A stretch of 64,000 nucleotides of DNA from Ligustrum vulgare (taxonomy: Eukaryota; Streptophyta; Magnoliopsida; Lamiales; Oleaceae): assembly GCA_963555705.1 (NCBI GenBank), contig OY743168.1, positions 20,094,139-20,158,138 of the forward strand, written 5' to 3'. The translations under genes and the position numbers were made by a program. A model generated the notes under the pieces. That model was not told the origin of the DNA. It was given only the letters and a program-made list of their open reading frames with translations, and did not search any database. Position 1 is the first letter of the stretch. Each line of letters starts with the position of its first letter. Of this stretch, positions 36,356-48,519 are shown piece after piece.

Positions 36356-37320
36356 GCATGTTGGACTAAATCCCAAATTGCGCTTGGGCATGAACGATAC
36401 TTTTGTTATTTTCTTGTTATTTTTAGGTTTTGAATTTGCATTGAAAACTAGTTCTTGATTTTTTCAAGCAATTAATATTATTCTTTATTCTACAACAATT
36501 ACAGACGTCATAATTGTATGAACCGTTGTGACTTTTTTTTTATTCGAGAGATCGAAAACGAGTTAGACATATATTAATTGTCATAAAGTTGGATAGGGAT
36601 AGAAATATACTGCTAAGCTTTATATGATCTATCAGAGTTCATGAATCCATTAATGCTTTCTTGTATATTCGCATTCATCGTAGAGATATATGCGAGTCAC
36701 ATATAATAATATGTTTAATTCTACTTGAGAAATGGTCTTAAACGAATTAAGTACACTGATCTTCATTAACGATAAATTGTTGTTAATTTAATTATCCGAA
36801 ATTAATAAGAAATAATAAAAGGGGATTCTAGGTCTTGAAAATACATTCACACGTATAATCAAAACATCAATTCAAAACGATTTGTAATTAGTTTAGTCTT
36901 TATTCATAGAAATTTTATTTACAAAGTCTAATTTGATATTACAAAAATCAATTTGAATGTTTCATATTTCGGTTAAGGCTAGACGTCTAAAAAATAAATT
37001 ATCACGATATACACGAACTCAATTTTCACTTTGTTACTTGTTTGATCCGTACACTTACGATATGATAATCACGCAACAGTAGGTTGAGAAAATCTAGAGC
37101 AATAAAGTTTAAGAAAAGAAAAAGAAAAAAAAAATGCACAATCCTACATTTTCAAAATCTTACAGGAAATACACACACGTCGAAAAGCAATCATATACGT
37201 AGACCAAAGAAACACTGATGTCATATTTTTAATGCCCGAAATGAACACATGAGGGAAAGGAAAAACAAATAATCAACATATAATTCACTTTTAGATAATC
37301 AACAATTACTGAAATTAGAA
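36356..37320. other. Intergenic, no gene seen
   Basis: AT-rich DNA with no coding region, RNA gene or transposon end that I can support. Confidence 0.45.
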
Positions 37321-37324
37321 AACC

Positions 37325-37925
37325 AACTCTATATTAAAAAGTAGAATAGTAATGAAGAAATGGAATAATAGGACTAAAGAGAAAAAAGAAAAAAAGTATA
37401 AAACTATCTATTTTTTTAAAAGGAAATAATAGGATAAAAAAGTTGCAAAGAGAGGCATGGAGACCTCATCCTGAACGTAAACGACGTATTCGTTTAGAAA
37501 ACTTACAAGCAAAAACGCCATTTGAAGCGATCACAAATGAACAATGCTAAAAAAAATTAACAATCAAACACATTCTTAGAAGCGACCACATTTGAACAGT
37601 TTTAAGAAACACTTTAAAAAATTGCAAAAAACCCAACCAAATGGCCCCTTAGACTACATTGGAAAATAGAAATTTATTGAAGAAAGGAAATAGTAAAGCA
37701 TAATAAAGATAAAGAAAGAAAAAAAAATATAAAGATAGAAATATCTATATTTTTGTAAGGAAATAATAGGATAGAGAAACTCTAAAGAAAGACGTGAAAA
37801 CATCACCCTGAAAGTGAACAATGATATATGTCTATTGTTATGAAAAAACCAACAATTACACATGCCCTTAAAAGCGACCACAAATTAACAAAGCTAAGAA
37901 AACACAACTTAAAAAAAAAAGGTTG
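37325..37925. repeat. Two-unit tandem duplication, ~300 bp
   Basis: Units at about 37325-37625 and 37645-37925 share, in order, AATAGTAA(T/A)G, GAAAAAAGAAAAAAA, ATCTATTTTTTT, GGAAATAATAGGATA, a CATCACCCTGAA / CTCATCCTGAA block and GAAGCGACCACA/AAAGCGACCACA with AACA(G/A)TTTTAAGAAA. Both units are decayed and non-coding. Confidence 0.65.
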
Positions 37926-38214
37926 TCAAAAATCATTCAGCCAGACAGTTCCTTTAGGCTCTAGTCGGTAACACTATAGCAATTATAAATTAGTTTATTT
38001 ATTTTTTGAGTAAAATATGTGTTTGAAAATTGGAAAAAAAAATATGTAAAGTTTTATTGTTTATAAATTATAATAATTACATTAAAGAATAAAAGATACT
38101 ACCAAAATGGAACAATAACATCTCACACACTCTTAAAAGATTAGTTAGAAGTATGAAATTTTGTGAATTGTTGGTTAATTACTTTAAAAATATTTCCATT
38201 ATTTATTTTTCTTA

Positions 38215-38575
38215 GATATTGCAAAAAAATTCGACTCGTCTCAAACTCGACAGATACCCGACCTTAATGGGACGAAAAAAACTCGCGTACACTAGCCTGC
38301 ATGGCGGGTATGGGAAGGGATGAAAAAACCCGAGTGGTTCATGGGCCCGTTCTGCCCCGAATAATTAGTTGAACAAAATATTATAAAAAAAAATGAAGAA
38401 AAAGGGAAATTTTTTTTACTAAACTGGGCGGAAGTTCCGACCCGACCCATTCTAAATACGAATGCCCCGAAACTCGCGGGTCTCGGAGCTAGTTTGGGTT
38501 TATTTATTTTTCACGAGGTTGGGCATGGTGCGGAGTGATCCGACCTGAACCCGCCCTGTTACCATCTCTAATACT
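38215..38575. mobile_element. hAT-like MITE, 'TAGAGATGG' end
   Basis: The right end reads GCCCTGTTACCATCTCTAA, that is TTAGAGATGGTAACAGGGC on the other strand, a common hAT MITE terminus. The interior holds several CCCGAC/GTCGGG-type words and is GC-rich against its surroundings. The left end and the 8-bp TSD are not clear. Confidence 0.5.
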
Positions 38576-38599
38576 GTTATAATTATAAATTGATATATA

Positions 38600-38700
38600 T
38601 ATTTTTGAGGGGGTGTCGGCAAGGCCTATCGGGCCTCACCTTACACCCAATGCCCACCCGTCTAGTGGCAAGTGGGATTGGGGGCACCATAAAAGCCCTG
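38600..38700. repeat. GC-rich repeat, copy 2
   Basis: GGGGGTGTCGGCAAGGCC...GGGGGCACCATAAAAGCCCTG, whose reverse complement shares its ends with 28836-28935. It lies between MITE-like stretches. Confidence 0.4.
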
Positions 38701-38734
38701 TAAAAAGTGATTCGGGAAACATTTTTTTTTATAA

Positions 38735-39060
38735 ATTGGTATACTGTTTGGTAAATCAAATAAATTGACTTATAAATTACATAATTTTTCAAACCACTTT
38801 TTAATCACACATATTTTCTCTCTCCAATTTTCAAGCACTACTTTTTATCTCAAAAATATAAATAAATCTTTCGTTGTAAACCAAATAAACTGTGTATAAA
38901 ATCAGTTTATAAACTAAACAATTTCTCAAATAATTTTTTAATCACACATATTTTATTTTTCCAATTTTTAACCACTATTTTTTTTTTTTTTACCTAAAAT
39001 TATAAATAAATTAGTTTATAAACAAAACATGTTACCAAACAAAAGCACAACCATACATAA
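38735..39060. mobile_element. MITEs, 'ATGTGGTTGAAAAGTG' family, adjacent copies
   Basis: Two head-to-tail reversed copies: TTTTTCAAACCACTTTTTAATCACACATATTTTCTCTCTCCAATTTT (from about 38785) and TTTCTCAAATAATTTTTTAATCACACATATTTTATTTTTCCAATTTT (from about 38920). Each is bounded by TTTATAAACTAAA-like ends and the phrase GTAAACCAAATAAACTG / TACCAAACAAAAGC. Confidence 0.65.
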
Positions 39061-39061
39061 C

Positions 39062-39240
39062 CTTGTTCGGCGACGACATTAGGGAATTTAAATTATTTGG
39101 TTGATTTATTAGTATTTTCTAGATAAGATGTAGGGTTAAAAATTAGATAGAGAAAATATGCATGTTTAAAAGTGGTATGCGAAATTGTGTAAATTAAATT
39201 TTATATCTCCAAATATTTAATTTGCTTAGTCGAACAGAAG
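39062..39240. mobile_element. MITE, 'TTCGGC/TTCGAC' family, third copy
   Basis: About 180 bp with ends CCTTGTTCGGCGAC and GTCGAACAG. The interior AGATAAGATGTAGGGTTAAAAATTAGATAGAGAAAATATG and GCGAAATTGTGTAAATTAAATTTT matches 13921-14120. Confidence 0.72.
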
Positions 39241-39611
39241 AGAAGAAAAAAGTTAAGAGAGAAAATGTATATATGATTAGGACCATACTATTTGAAAACA
39301 CATGATGCCTCCCTGTGTACCACCCACTCACATGAAGTGTGATGCCACTAATTAATACATTAGAGATGATATTCTAGCACACAGTCTGTCACATTGGGTG
39401 TCATCCCCTCACATAGGAGTTGGCTGTTCATTATGAGGACGATCGCACACACAGACATATGAAGGTGTGACATCCAGTGTGATAAATTTTAAATAGTAAA
39501 ATAACATATTTATGCTCCATACACCCTATATGATGGAGGTGACACATAAAGTGGTAATCTCGAGTCTTCAAATAGCATTACCCTCCATAAGATTAATGAT
39601 GCTAGGCTCCT

Positions 39612-39863
39612 AGCTCCTAGGGCACATCTCCCAGTGACAAATGGGAGAGTTGGTAAGTGTTCAGCGCGTCTGGATGCAAGGTTCAAATTCTGAAATAATG
39701 GATTTGCTTCTTGTGAAAAGCGGAGTTATTGAGAATTACTCATACTTACTCAATCCCTCCACCCTGATTTCTGAGAGGCATAATATGGATTTACAATCTC
39801 AAATCAATAGTTTTGGGCGTGATCGGTTCGGACTTTCAAGGTGTGAGATACACCTTTTTTATT
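39612..39863 (+). mobile_element. tRNA-derived SINE with 19-bp TSD
   Basis: A 252-bp body flanked by an exact 19-bp duplication TTAATGATGCTAGGCTCCT (39593-39611 and 39864-39882). Near the start GGGAGAGTTGGTAAGTG resembles a pol III A box, and about 30 bp later GGTTCAAATTC is a good B box. The 3' end is a short T-rich stretch (CACCTTTTTTATT), as in Au-type plant SINEs. An open frame over it has no meaning. It was moved by a LINE reverse transcriptase acting in trans. Confidence 0.82.
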
Positions 39864-39882
39864 TTAATGATGCTAGGCTCCT

Positions 39883-40714
39883 CCCCCTGCCACCCTCTGA
39901 CACCGCTGACCACGCCACCACCTCTTCATAACTCCTCCACCTCTTCATAACTCCACAAGAAACCAAACCCAAATTTTACAACCCAACAAAAGGAGAACAA
40001 GAAGAAGGATCTTGAAGGGATTTTTATCTCCCTTTTGTATTTTTTGGATTTGTAGCTGTTATTACACACTTCTCGACACATTTTGTTACAAAAATCAAGT
40101 ACCAAGAAACACACATTTCAACATACTTCAGAATGGAGAAAAATTGATACTGAAAATACTACAGATTTTCTTGAACCAACGACAAAGGTTCCTTTTTTCA
40201 ATTTCAACGGTCAGATGACTTTGTTTGGCCAACTTATTTAAAAACAAGTTTTTTTCTACACAATTTTTAAAATAATTTTTTAATCACATATATTTTCTCT
40301 CTCAACTTTTCTACCATATATTTTACTTTGATAACAATAAAAAACATGTTTTTAAACAAAAAAATTTAACTGAGGAATTTTCCAAAACCCTCTATTTCTC
40401 TTACCAAATATATGTTCTCACTGTCCGGGTCTGAGTCTGACTTTCCCACCAGATCCATGTATGAATCCGAAATTTTACAAAAACCAGATGTACCTCATGC
40501 TTCATTGGTTGTACATTGCATTCTTCCCAGCCCCACAACCATTATGATTCCTTTATTACGTTAAACCGAATCTAGCTCAAAACTTTTCCTCTCTAGATTT
40601 TTCTGATTTCTTTTCTCTCAAGGATCTTCCTGTATTGAATTTTCCTTTTTTTATTTTATCTTTCCATTCACAATGCAATTGCAGAAAAATTCACCCCGAG
40701 ATTCTGCTACGCTA
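39883..40714 (+). promoter_or_regulatory. Upstream region of the DUF630/632 gene
   Basis: It holds a 'CACACATATTTTCTCTCTC' family MITE (about 40215-40375), then about 340 bp to the ATG. The last 150 bp are CT-rich (CTTTTCCTCTCTAG, TTTCTTTTCTCTCAAGG), typical of a plant 5' UTR. A strong TATA box was not identified with certainty. An in-frame Met at 40635 lies upstream of the preferred start but would destroy the N-terminal glycine signal. Confidence 0.45.
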
Positions 40715-40715
40715 C

Positions 40716-43700
40716 ATGGGCTGTAGTGGGTCCAAGGCGGACGACTTGCCTCTGGTGGTCCGCTGCCGGGAGCGGAAGGAACTCATTAGAGCCGCCGCCG
40801 AGCACCGCTTCGCCCTGGCGGCGGCCCATGTTTCATACTTCAAGTCCCTCAAGGAAGTAGGAGATGCTCTCAAGAAATTCGTGGACGAGGAACTAATTAC
40901 TGCCTCCCCTTCTTCCTCCTCTCTGTCTTCGCCTTCCTTAGTTCTTCCGCCATTGGAGAAATCCAGGAAAATTAACAAGGATGGTTCTTCTTCGCATAAT
41001 CCAGGGACCTCGGGTTCTAAGGGTGGTTCTGTTTTACATGCCCATGGTGATGAGGATGATGAATCTCATATACATTTTTCAGATTCCGATGAGGACGAGG
41101 AAGATGATTGGAATCATCATCATACACATACACACAAGAATGATGATGATGATGATGATGATGATGGAAACCATTTGCATCACGTTGAAGAAGGGGATTC
41201 GTCTCAGTACCCGCAGGGTGGATATAATGGGTATGGGTATGGGTATGGTTATGGGAATGGGAATGGGATGATGAATGTTGGTTATTCATACCCACCACCG
41301 TCTAATTCATATGGGCAGCCTTATTCTTCTTCTTATTTTCCGATGGAACAACCGATGAACCAGTACATGTGGGCCCCACCGGGAATGCCGCCGCAGCAGC
41401 CACCATCGATGCCGGGATACTATCCGAGTAATTCGAATGTGTATTACATGAGGAAATCGGCTCCGGAGATGAAAACAGTGATTCAGGAGGCGGCACCAGC
41501 CCAATCGACTAATGGGTACTTGAATTCATATTGGAGTTACCCGACCCCTTATGGAAATGGTAATGGTAGTGTGAAAGTGAGTCCTCCTAAAGAACCACCG
41601 CCACCACCATCTCCCAAGGCCACGGCGTGGGATTTTTTGAACCTGTTTGATGGGCATGATGTCGGGTACCAGGGTTATTATTCAACTGGTGGATATGGGT
41701 ATGGATCGATTTCTAGCAGCCCAGATTCAAATGAGGTGAGACAGAGGGAGGGTATTCCCGATTTAGAGGAAGAAACAGAGAATGAGGTACATAGAGAGGT
41801 TCGAAAGGGGAAAAGAGAAAAAGGGGAAACGAGAAAGAACTCTAAACCAAGCACTTCTAGTTCTAGATCATTGCCACTGCATAAAAATAGCGAGGGTAGC
41901 TCAAAATCAGTGCCAATGCGAAAAAGCGAGGGCAGGTCAAGATCAGGGGCTCTGCATATGGGTAGTGAGGGTAGTTCCAGATCAGTGCCTTCATCGAGTA
42001 GTGAGGAAAGTGCAAAACCATCAATACCATCCGAGTATACTAAAAGTACACTTAGAGAAGATCCGGCCCCCAGTAGCAAGGCTAACGGGTCGATTAGTCT
42101 GACAGATGAGAAAAGCAGTTCGGAAAGTCTTGTATTAAAGAGTGTAGATGAGGGTTCTGTGAAGAAGAAAGGGGTAAGCTTTGAGGTGGATGAGACACCA
42201 AAACATGAATCTGATTCCTCCAAGTTGAGCAGCTTAACTACATTATCACCTCATGGTACTCGAGATCTTCAAGAGGTTGTAGCTGAAATCAGGGATGACT
42301 TCCAGATTGCCTCTAGCTATGGGAAAGAGGTTGCGATGATGCTTGAAGTTGGGAAGGTACCTTATCATCCCGGCATTCTAAAAGGTGGTCTTCTTGCTAT
42401 AAACTTCTACTTTCCTTCTTAATTCCTGGAATTTTCTGCAGTTATTTAGTGTTATTTCTACCCGTGAAGAGTTTAGACTAACAGGATTGTTTTCTATGTA
42501 CTGTTTATTAAAAATGGAGTGTTATCTTGTAGTATGGCTGAGCAGATGGTGGTTGTTACTTGTTAGGAGTAGGTTATTAAAAATCTCTGAGGAAGAGATG
42601 TGATACCCTGTTTTCCTTCAAAATATGGATATACAATTGACGCATAATAAAAGTCGTGCATATTGTTGTTATAGCTTTAGAGTTTAATTTGCTTCAAAAG
42701 TCGGCCTCTTCATTTTCCATACATTTGTTTTTCCTTTTTCTTTATTAATAAATTATGTTTGATTATTCGGCAAAGAGGTTTTTTTTTTTTTTTTTTTTTG
42801 GTTTTAAATATGTTTTTTTTTACACAATTTTTCAAACCACTTTTTAACAGCACATATTTTCTCTCTTCACTTTTTAACCATGAATTTTATCTAAAAATCA
42901 TAACAAAAAAATTATGTTTTTAAACATGTTTTTTTGCCAAACTTGCATACACATGCCTTTAGTTTCATTGATGCATCTTTTGATTCTAAATAAGAATTCC
43001 CCTAGGCACTTGATGTTCTTTTCTGAGGTAATGACAAGTGATATTCTTGAGAACTGTATAACTTGAGATTTTGTTATAACTCGTGTATCCTTTCCCAGTA
43101 ATTCTTTCCAGGATTTTGCATCTCATTGCTCCATCCCTGTTGTCATCAAATCCTCCATCAATGCAGTCAATAAACTTAGCTTCTAGAACATCGAAGTTGG
43201 CAAAGTCTTATTTTGGGGATGTTGAGAAGGACGCAAACAACAATGTATGTAACCTTTCGTCCACGCTGGACAAGCTGTATGCATGGGAAGAAAAACTATA
43301 CAAGGAAGTAAAGGTAATATAGCTTAAGATATTAAGAACCTAAGCACGCCTTATTCCTTGTTCATTTATCTTGTTTTTGTCATGCACTCTCATGTAATAG
43401 ATGATGTTGAAAAGTCTCTAGCTTTTATGGTTTCTCATCTGTAAATTTCATTTTGTACTTGAATTGATGTTCTTGTGCTTCAGATACGAAATACCCTTTA
43501 AGCAGTTAAAAGAGTTGAGACTCTTTATGGTTATGCATAATATTATTTTGAATTCTCCACCTATAGCATCCTGGAGCTAGATCAGAATTGCCATCCCAGG
43601 AGAAAATTAAAGTTACTAAGAACCAACTCTATCTTGTAAGACCTAAGCTAGAATGTGAATTAATTGGTGGGAGATCCATAACAGTGCCAAGGATACGAAC

Positions 43701-46646
43701 TTCTTCATGGGCAGAAATGCTGTGTTTAATGGAAGGAATCATTTGAACTAGTAATCTGATGTATTGATGCGAAAATATTGTTACCGCTATGATTGCAACA
43801 ACTATATTATTTGAACCTTTTTTTTTAACTTGTCATGTAACAGAAGTTAACAAATATGAAAGTGCTGTGCACTAAAAGTACACACAACAATCCCGAAGTA
43901 CTGAAAGAACTTTATTGGGAAGAAACTTGTCATATCCTTAGGTTTTTTAATTAGTTTTCAAAAAGATCTTTGTTGAAAATTATTACTTGTGCTCACGGCA
44001 CGCTTGTGATGTGTCATTTGCAGATTCTGAAACGACTTCATGTATTTAGTGTTTCTGGGTACAAGTAGATAATATAAGATTGTAGAAATGCTCAACATAT
44101 CTTGGTTCCAACAAATCATATTTTATTCTTTTGTGAGCTGGCTATAGGCTACTTTGCTCGAATTTTTGTTGAGACCTTATCTGAAATTTCTATTCTCTCT
44201 TATTCTTTTGATAATTGTTATGCCAACTTTGCACTCAAGATACTTTGTCATGTTATCTAGGTATTCAATCTTGCTCAGTTTTAAATTAATAGGTGGTTAC
44301 TTTGATCAGGAAGAAGAAAAATTGCGCGTTATATATGAAAAGCAATGCAAGAGGCTAAAACGTTTAGATGAGAAAGGAGCTGATCCTGGCAAGATTGAAG
44401 CTACTCAAGCTGCGATCAGAAGATTGCTAACTAAGCTTAAGGTTAGCATTAAAGCAATTGATACAATTTCGAGCAGGATACACAAGCTGAGGGATAAAGA
44501 GTTGCAACCCCAAATTGCTGAATTGATTAAGGGGTATGAACGTGCTTCCTGTTGTGCTCTTTTTTATGTGATCAAACTCACAAAGAGCTCAGCACTAAAG
44601 GTGGCTTGTGCATTCCACAAGCACGACTACTTTCTTCTATATGTTTGTATGCGCATACATGCAATTATTGAATGTATATACACTGTCTTTGTTTGTGTTG
44701 CACATGCCATGATTAGCTGTTAAGTAGGAGAGCAAGATAGAGATTTATTACATGAAAAAAGTTAAATTAGTTACCATTTCCATGAACAAATTCGAGGAAT
44801 AATAAAACGACAAAGGAAAGATAAGAACAAAGCCAGTTATTCTCTGGCATATTTGAGAGGAAAGGAGGTATAAGAAGGGAAGGGAATGAAGAATTTGCAT
44901 ATTCTATGTTGAGATAAGTGGAGGGGAATGTAAGGGAATGCTCAATAAGTTATACCATATGTTTTTCGTATTACATGGATATGGATTTTCCTCTATCTCT
45001 CTTGTAATCAATTATTTCCTTCCCTTCAAAACTGGAGCCTAATAGCAGACTGAACATGAATTTCATCAATTTTGGAGTTGGAAAAATATAAGTTTGATGA
45101 ATGACACGATATTATATAAAACTTTGCTGTGTGAAATCTGTTTATTGGTTTTAGTCTTGGGTTCTAGAACTGAGGTTGTGCCTGACGCAGCTTATGCTGA
45201 ATATCGGATACGTTTTAATCTGAGTTGGAATAGATGTAACTAATGCAAGACGTAACACATAAAGAGAAAGACAATAGAAAGGAGAGAGGAAGAAATCTAT
45301 ATTAAAAATCATTAATGAATAATAGTCTCCATACAATGAAATCGTGTGTCTTATTTATTAAAGAACTTATATCTTTAAGGTACTTCATATCCAGGGTTTG
45401 TAATAATTATTCCCAACTATTATGGATACTAACTAGCACTCAACACCCATCCACCTGTTTGTTATTCTGTATAATATAATTGAATAATGTGGCAGTTGGG
45501 TTCTCTTATAAACAATTGCAAATTCTTTTGATGACACCCAATATTCTTCGGCCATATTCCGTCATTTTTCTTCATTTATTTGAATTTTTAACTAGAGTTG
45601 AGTGATAACATGTTGTGTTGATTTAAAGTTTCTTCCCCCCCCCCCCCCCCCCCCCCCGAACCACCCACACCACAGCAGAAACCGCAACTGAGCCCGACTT
45701 ATACTCCTCCCTCGTTGTAGGATAACCTTTTTATTTCAGTCTTTAATCCTTTATTATTAATGTAATATGATGTTCCTTCCCTTAATTAAATATTGTGTAG
45801 AGTGCTTGCTCTTTCAATTTATTTAATTGGTAGCTTGTAATATGTAGACTGATCAGAATGTGGAAGTCGATGCTCAAGTGTCATCAGAGGCAGTTTCAAG
45901 CTATCATGGAGAGTAAAATACGGAGGCTCAGAGCCAACACCGGTTTACGAACAGATTCAAATTTGAGGGCAACGGCTGAACTAGAGATGGAGCTTCGTGA
46001 ATGGTGTGAGCATTTTAATGATTGGATTCGCACTCAAAAGTCATATGTTGAATCCTTAAATGGCTGGCTTTTGCAGTGTCTTCTATATGAACCCGAAGAT
46101 ACCCCTGATGGCCCTGTTCCCTACTCCCCAGGCCAGCTTGGAGCTCCTCTCATTTTTGTAATTTGTAATGATTGGAATCAAGCCATGGAAGCCATATCCG
46201 AGGTGCGGGTGGCAAATACAATGAGTGCGTTTGCTTCAAGCTTGCGACAGCTATGGGAAAAACAAAACGAAGAGCAGCGTCAAAGGCTCAAAGCAGATTA
46301 TGTTTCAAAGGATTTTGAGAAACAGCTTAGAACAGATAGGACGAAGAGCGGAAGAACGGAGCTTGAACATGACGCAAAGTCGGACAAAACTAGTTTGTCT
46401 ATGGTACCTTCAGAAAATGGAGTTTCGTCATTGGATGATCTAAAGGTGGACTTGGATTCTTTGAGGAAACGAGTGGCTGATGAGAGGATAAAGCACAAGG
46501 ATGCTATCAAATTGGTGCATGATGCTGCTTCTAGCAGTTTACAAGGAGGTTTGGTTCCTATCTTTAAGGCTTTGGAGAATTTCACTTCTGAGGCTTTGAA
46601 AGCGCATGAACATGTTAGGTTACAAAATACTGGCCGTAGTTCATAG
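40716..46646 (+). CDS. DUF630/DUF632 family protein (NRG2-like), putative N-myristoylated
   Basis: Four coding exons: 40716-42384, 43099-43313, 44310-44533 and 45848-46646. All are GT-AG and in phase, giving 968 aa. The start at MGCSGSKADDLPLVVRC is chosen because every family member begins this way; Gly2 and Cys3 suggest myristoylation and palmitoylation. DUF630 covers residues 1 to about 60. A low-complexity region follows: an acidic stretch with His runs and eight Asp from a GAT repeat (about 41137-41166), a Gly/Tyr-rich part, a Pro-rich part PPKEPPPPPSPKATAWDFLNLF, then Ser-rich repeats. DUF632 starts near 516 (DLQEVVAEIRDDFQIASSYG) and runs over exons 2-4, with WKSML-CHQRQFQAI and WLLQCLLYEPEDTPDG. 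A coiled coil ends the protein. Family members include the nitrate regulator NRG2. Which member this is cannot be told from here. Confidence 0.93.
42770..42955. mobile_element. MITE in intron 1 of the DUF630/632 gene
   Basis: TTTTTTTACACAATTTTTCAAACCACTTTTTAACAGCACATATTTTCTCTCTTCACTTTTTAACC with TTTAAACATGTTTTTTTGCCAAAC at the right end: the 'ATGTGGTTGAAAAGTG' family, reversed. A T20 run (42779-42799) precedes it. Confidence 0.65.
45635..45657. repeat. C23 homopolymer in intron 3 of the DUF630/632 gene
   Basis: Twenty-three C in a row, 190 bp before exon 4. Mirror image of the G24 run in tAPX intron 2. Length is uncertain. Confidence 0.85.
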
Positions 46647-47500
46647 GAATAGTTAGAACTGTGATTAGTTAAACAGTACCCATTAGACCGTGTAAATTAT
46701 ATGGTAAATTAGGATAAAAGGCGAGGAACGATGAGAGGTTTGAAGCAGACCATTTAAGGAAATGGTCCTTGGAAAAAACTATTGAATCTGTAACAAATAG
46801 AACAACAGGAAAATTATACAGGTTACAATAAGCTAGTTAGGGAAGTTCCCATTTGTGGATGTTACAAGGGTTTGTGTTCTTGATGGGCTTGGCAGAATCT
46901 AGAGGTTTCTCATTTTTGTGGAATTATGAAGATCTGTAGGGTCTGGACTCCTATCGTTGCAAACCCTTAAATGACATGTTTGGCAAAGGTACATTGGACG
47001 TACTTTATATTGTCTAGTTGAGTCGAGTATCGAAGGTACCAAACATGCTGAGTACTTGTGTTCCGTGCTGACATTCATTTATTTGTTGATTCTATAATTG
47101 GCAGGCAGAAGTTTTGTTAATAGACAATTAGCAGTTGATTTTTTTTTTTTTAGGGATAATTAGAAAGTAATCTTGTTTTAGTTTAGGTGGAAAGAATCAA
47201 TTTTGACTTTAAAATATTGCATGCTATTTTCTCTGATGTCTTTTCCTTTCTTGATTCTTTTGAAAGTATGAACTCTCAGTTGCCTTCAATGAGTTTTGGT
47301 TTTACACATTATGGAGAAGTAAATTTGGATTGGACAATACTCGTAGTCATGCAAAATTAGGCTTGGATCTCCTTGGCAGGATCTTGCCGTCCTTGTACAA
47401 TTCTTTTTTTCCTTGCCAAAAATTAACCTAGAAATGACCGTTCATTACATTATGGCGAATGACGAATGCAACGATATTGTATTAGGTAATAAATTGTGGA
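46647..47500. other. 3' UTR and downstream of the DUF630/632 gene
   Basis: No further gene recognised. The 3' UTR probably lies in the first few hundred bases. No canonical AATAAA was found near, only AT-rich variants. Confidence 0.45.
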
Positions 47501-47504
47501 TCAT

Positions 47505-48060
47505 TCTATTTGTTTAAGTTTTGTGTTTAAAAGTATGTTTTTTATATTTTTGAGGTAAAATATGTGGTTAAAAAGTGAAGAGAGAAAATATAAATGGTTA
47601 AAAGATGATTTAACGAATTGTGCTGTATAAAACGTATTTTTAAACATGTTTTGCCAAACAGAGGCATTATTACAAACAAGCATGATAATGATATCAGAAA
47701 AAATTGTGTGAACTGGAATCAATGTTATTAGGTGCCAAGAATAAAATAATATAATTTGTTAAAATAAAAATAGCCGTTAAGCAATTGCTTCTCTATTTGT
47801 TAAAAATTGTGTGTTTTTTTTTTCCAAGGTAAAATATGTGATTGAAAAGTGAAGAAAGAAATTGTCTGTGATTAAAAGGTGATTTGAAGAATTATATTGT
47901 TTAAAAACATATTTGCCAAACAGAGGTTGAACTAGCCATTTTTAAGATGAATCGTCCATTTCAAAACTAAAGCTGTCATTCTGATGCGTGGTAAAAAGTG
48001 ATTTGAAAAATTGTGTCGATTATAAATCGGATTATAAACACTTTCCCGAAGAGGCTTTAT
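47505..48060. mobile_element. MITE cluster, 'ATGTGGTTGAAAAGTG' family
   Basis: Three copies: 47505-47670 (GAGGTAAAATATGTGGTTAAAAAGTGAAGAGAGAAAATAT...AAACATGTTTTGCCAAACAGAGGC), 47800-47935 (AAGGTAAAATATGTGATTGAAAAGTGAAGAAAG...TTTGCCAAACAGAGG) and a shorter one at 47985-48060. They recur a few tens of bases apart, like nested or preferred-site insertion. Confidence 0.68.
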
Positions 48061-48072
48061 GAATTTATTCAA

Positions 48073-48219
48073 CCCTTGTTTGGTTTTGTTTAAAATTTTC
48101 TCATTTTATACGATATTCAATCTTAACTATCTATTAAAAATTAAAAACACAATATTTGACTTTTCAATCAAATCTCAACTATCAATTTTCCTAAAAATCA
48201 CTATTCATTTCAAAGAAAC
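48073..48219. mobile_element. MITE 'CCGTTTGGTT' family, left part (split by element 2)
   Basis: CCCTTGTTTGGTTTTG...TTTCTCATTTTATACGATATTCAATCTTAAC...ATTCATTTCAAAGAAAC continues after the retrotransposon at 59809-59842 (TATTTTTAAACAATATATCGAACACACTT). The two parts together match the intact copy at 62384-62558. This independently confirms the outer limits of element 2. Confidence 0.8.
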
Positions 48220-48519
48220 TGTTGAATCCAGGCCTAAAGAAAGGTACAGTAATTCACCAGTAAGGGCCCAATAGAGGCCCAATGGACCTTGACCCCACGG
48301 ATAAAGGCCTAAAAGTATCACCTGGGACGAATGCCGAGATGGTACGACAAGCAAACCTCTTTAACCGACCTGGTTAACGCCTATCCGATGTGCTTTATAC
48401 TCAGCCGGGGCGCTTTAGGCGTTGACCAGATGAGAGATGGAGTCAGTGATGAGACACTGCCTTTACCAAGACGTGACAGACGTCCATCCCCTACGAAATG
48501 TAGCAATGATTACGGTTGA
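48220..48519 (+). repeat. Left LTR fragment of element 2
   Basis: TGTTGAATCCAGGC... matches 56339-56622 with few differences and an 18-bp indel (CCTTTACCAAGACGTGAC at about 48459). The match stops abruptly at GATTACGGTTGA, where protease coding sequence begins. Confidence 0.9.

Noticed and set aside
39641..39931. 96-codon frame upstream of the DUF630/632 gene
   Set aside because: It runs through a SINE and its TSD.
40635..40715. Upstream Met at 40635 as start of the DUF630/632 protein
   Set aside because: It would bury the conserved MGCSGSK N-terminus. The 27-residue extension has no family support.
41017..42223. Several long frames in other phases of DUF630/632 exon 1, including a His-rich one and an 181-aa minus frame
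   Set aside because: They arise from the low-complexity GAT/CAT and Ser-rich coding sequence. The DUF630 frame has clear family support.
43083..44723. Small proteins read through exon 2 and exon 3 of the DUF630/632 gene as separate genes
   Set aside because: Splice sites and DUF632 continuity join them to exons 1 and 4. The extra residues are intron translation.
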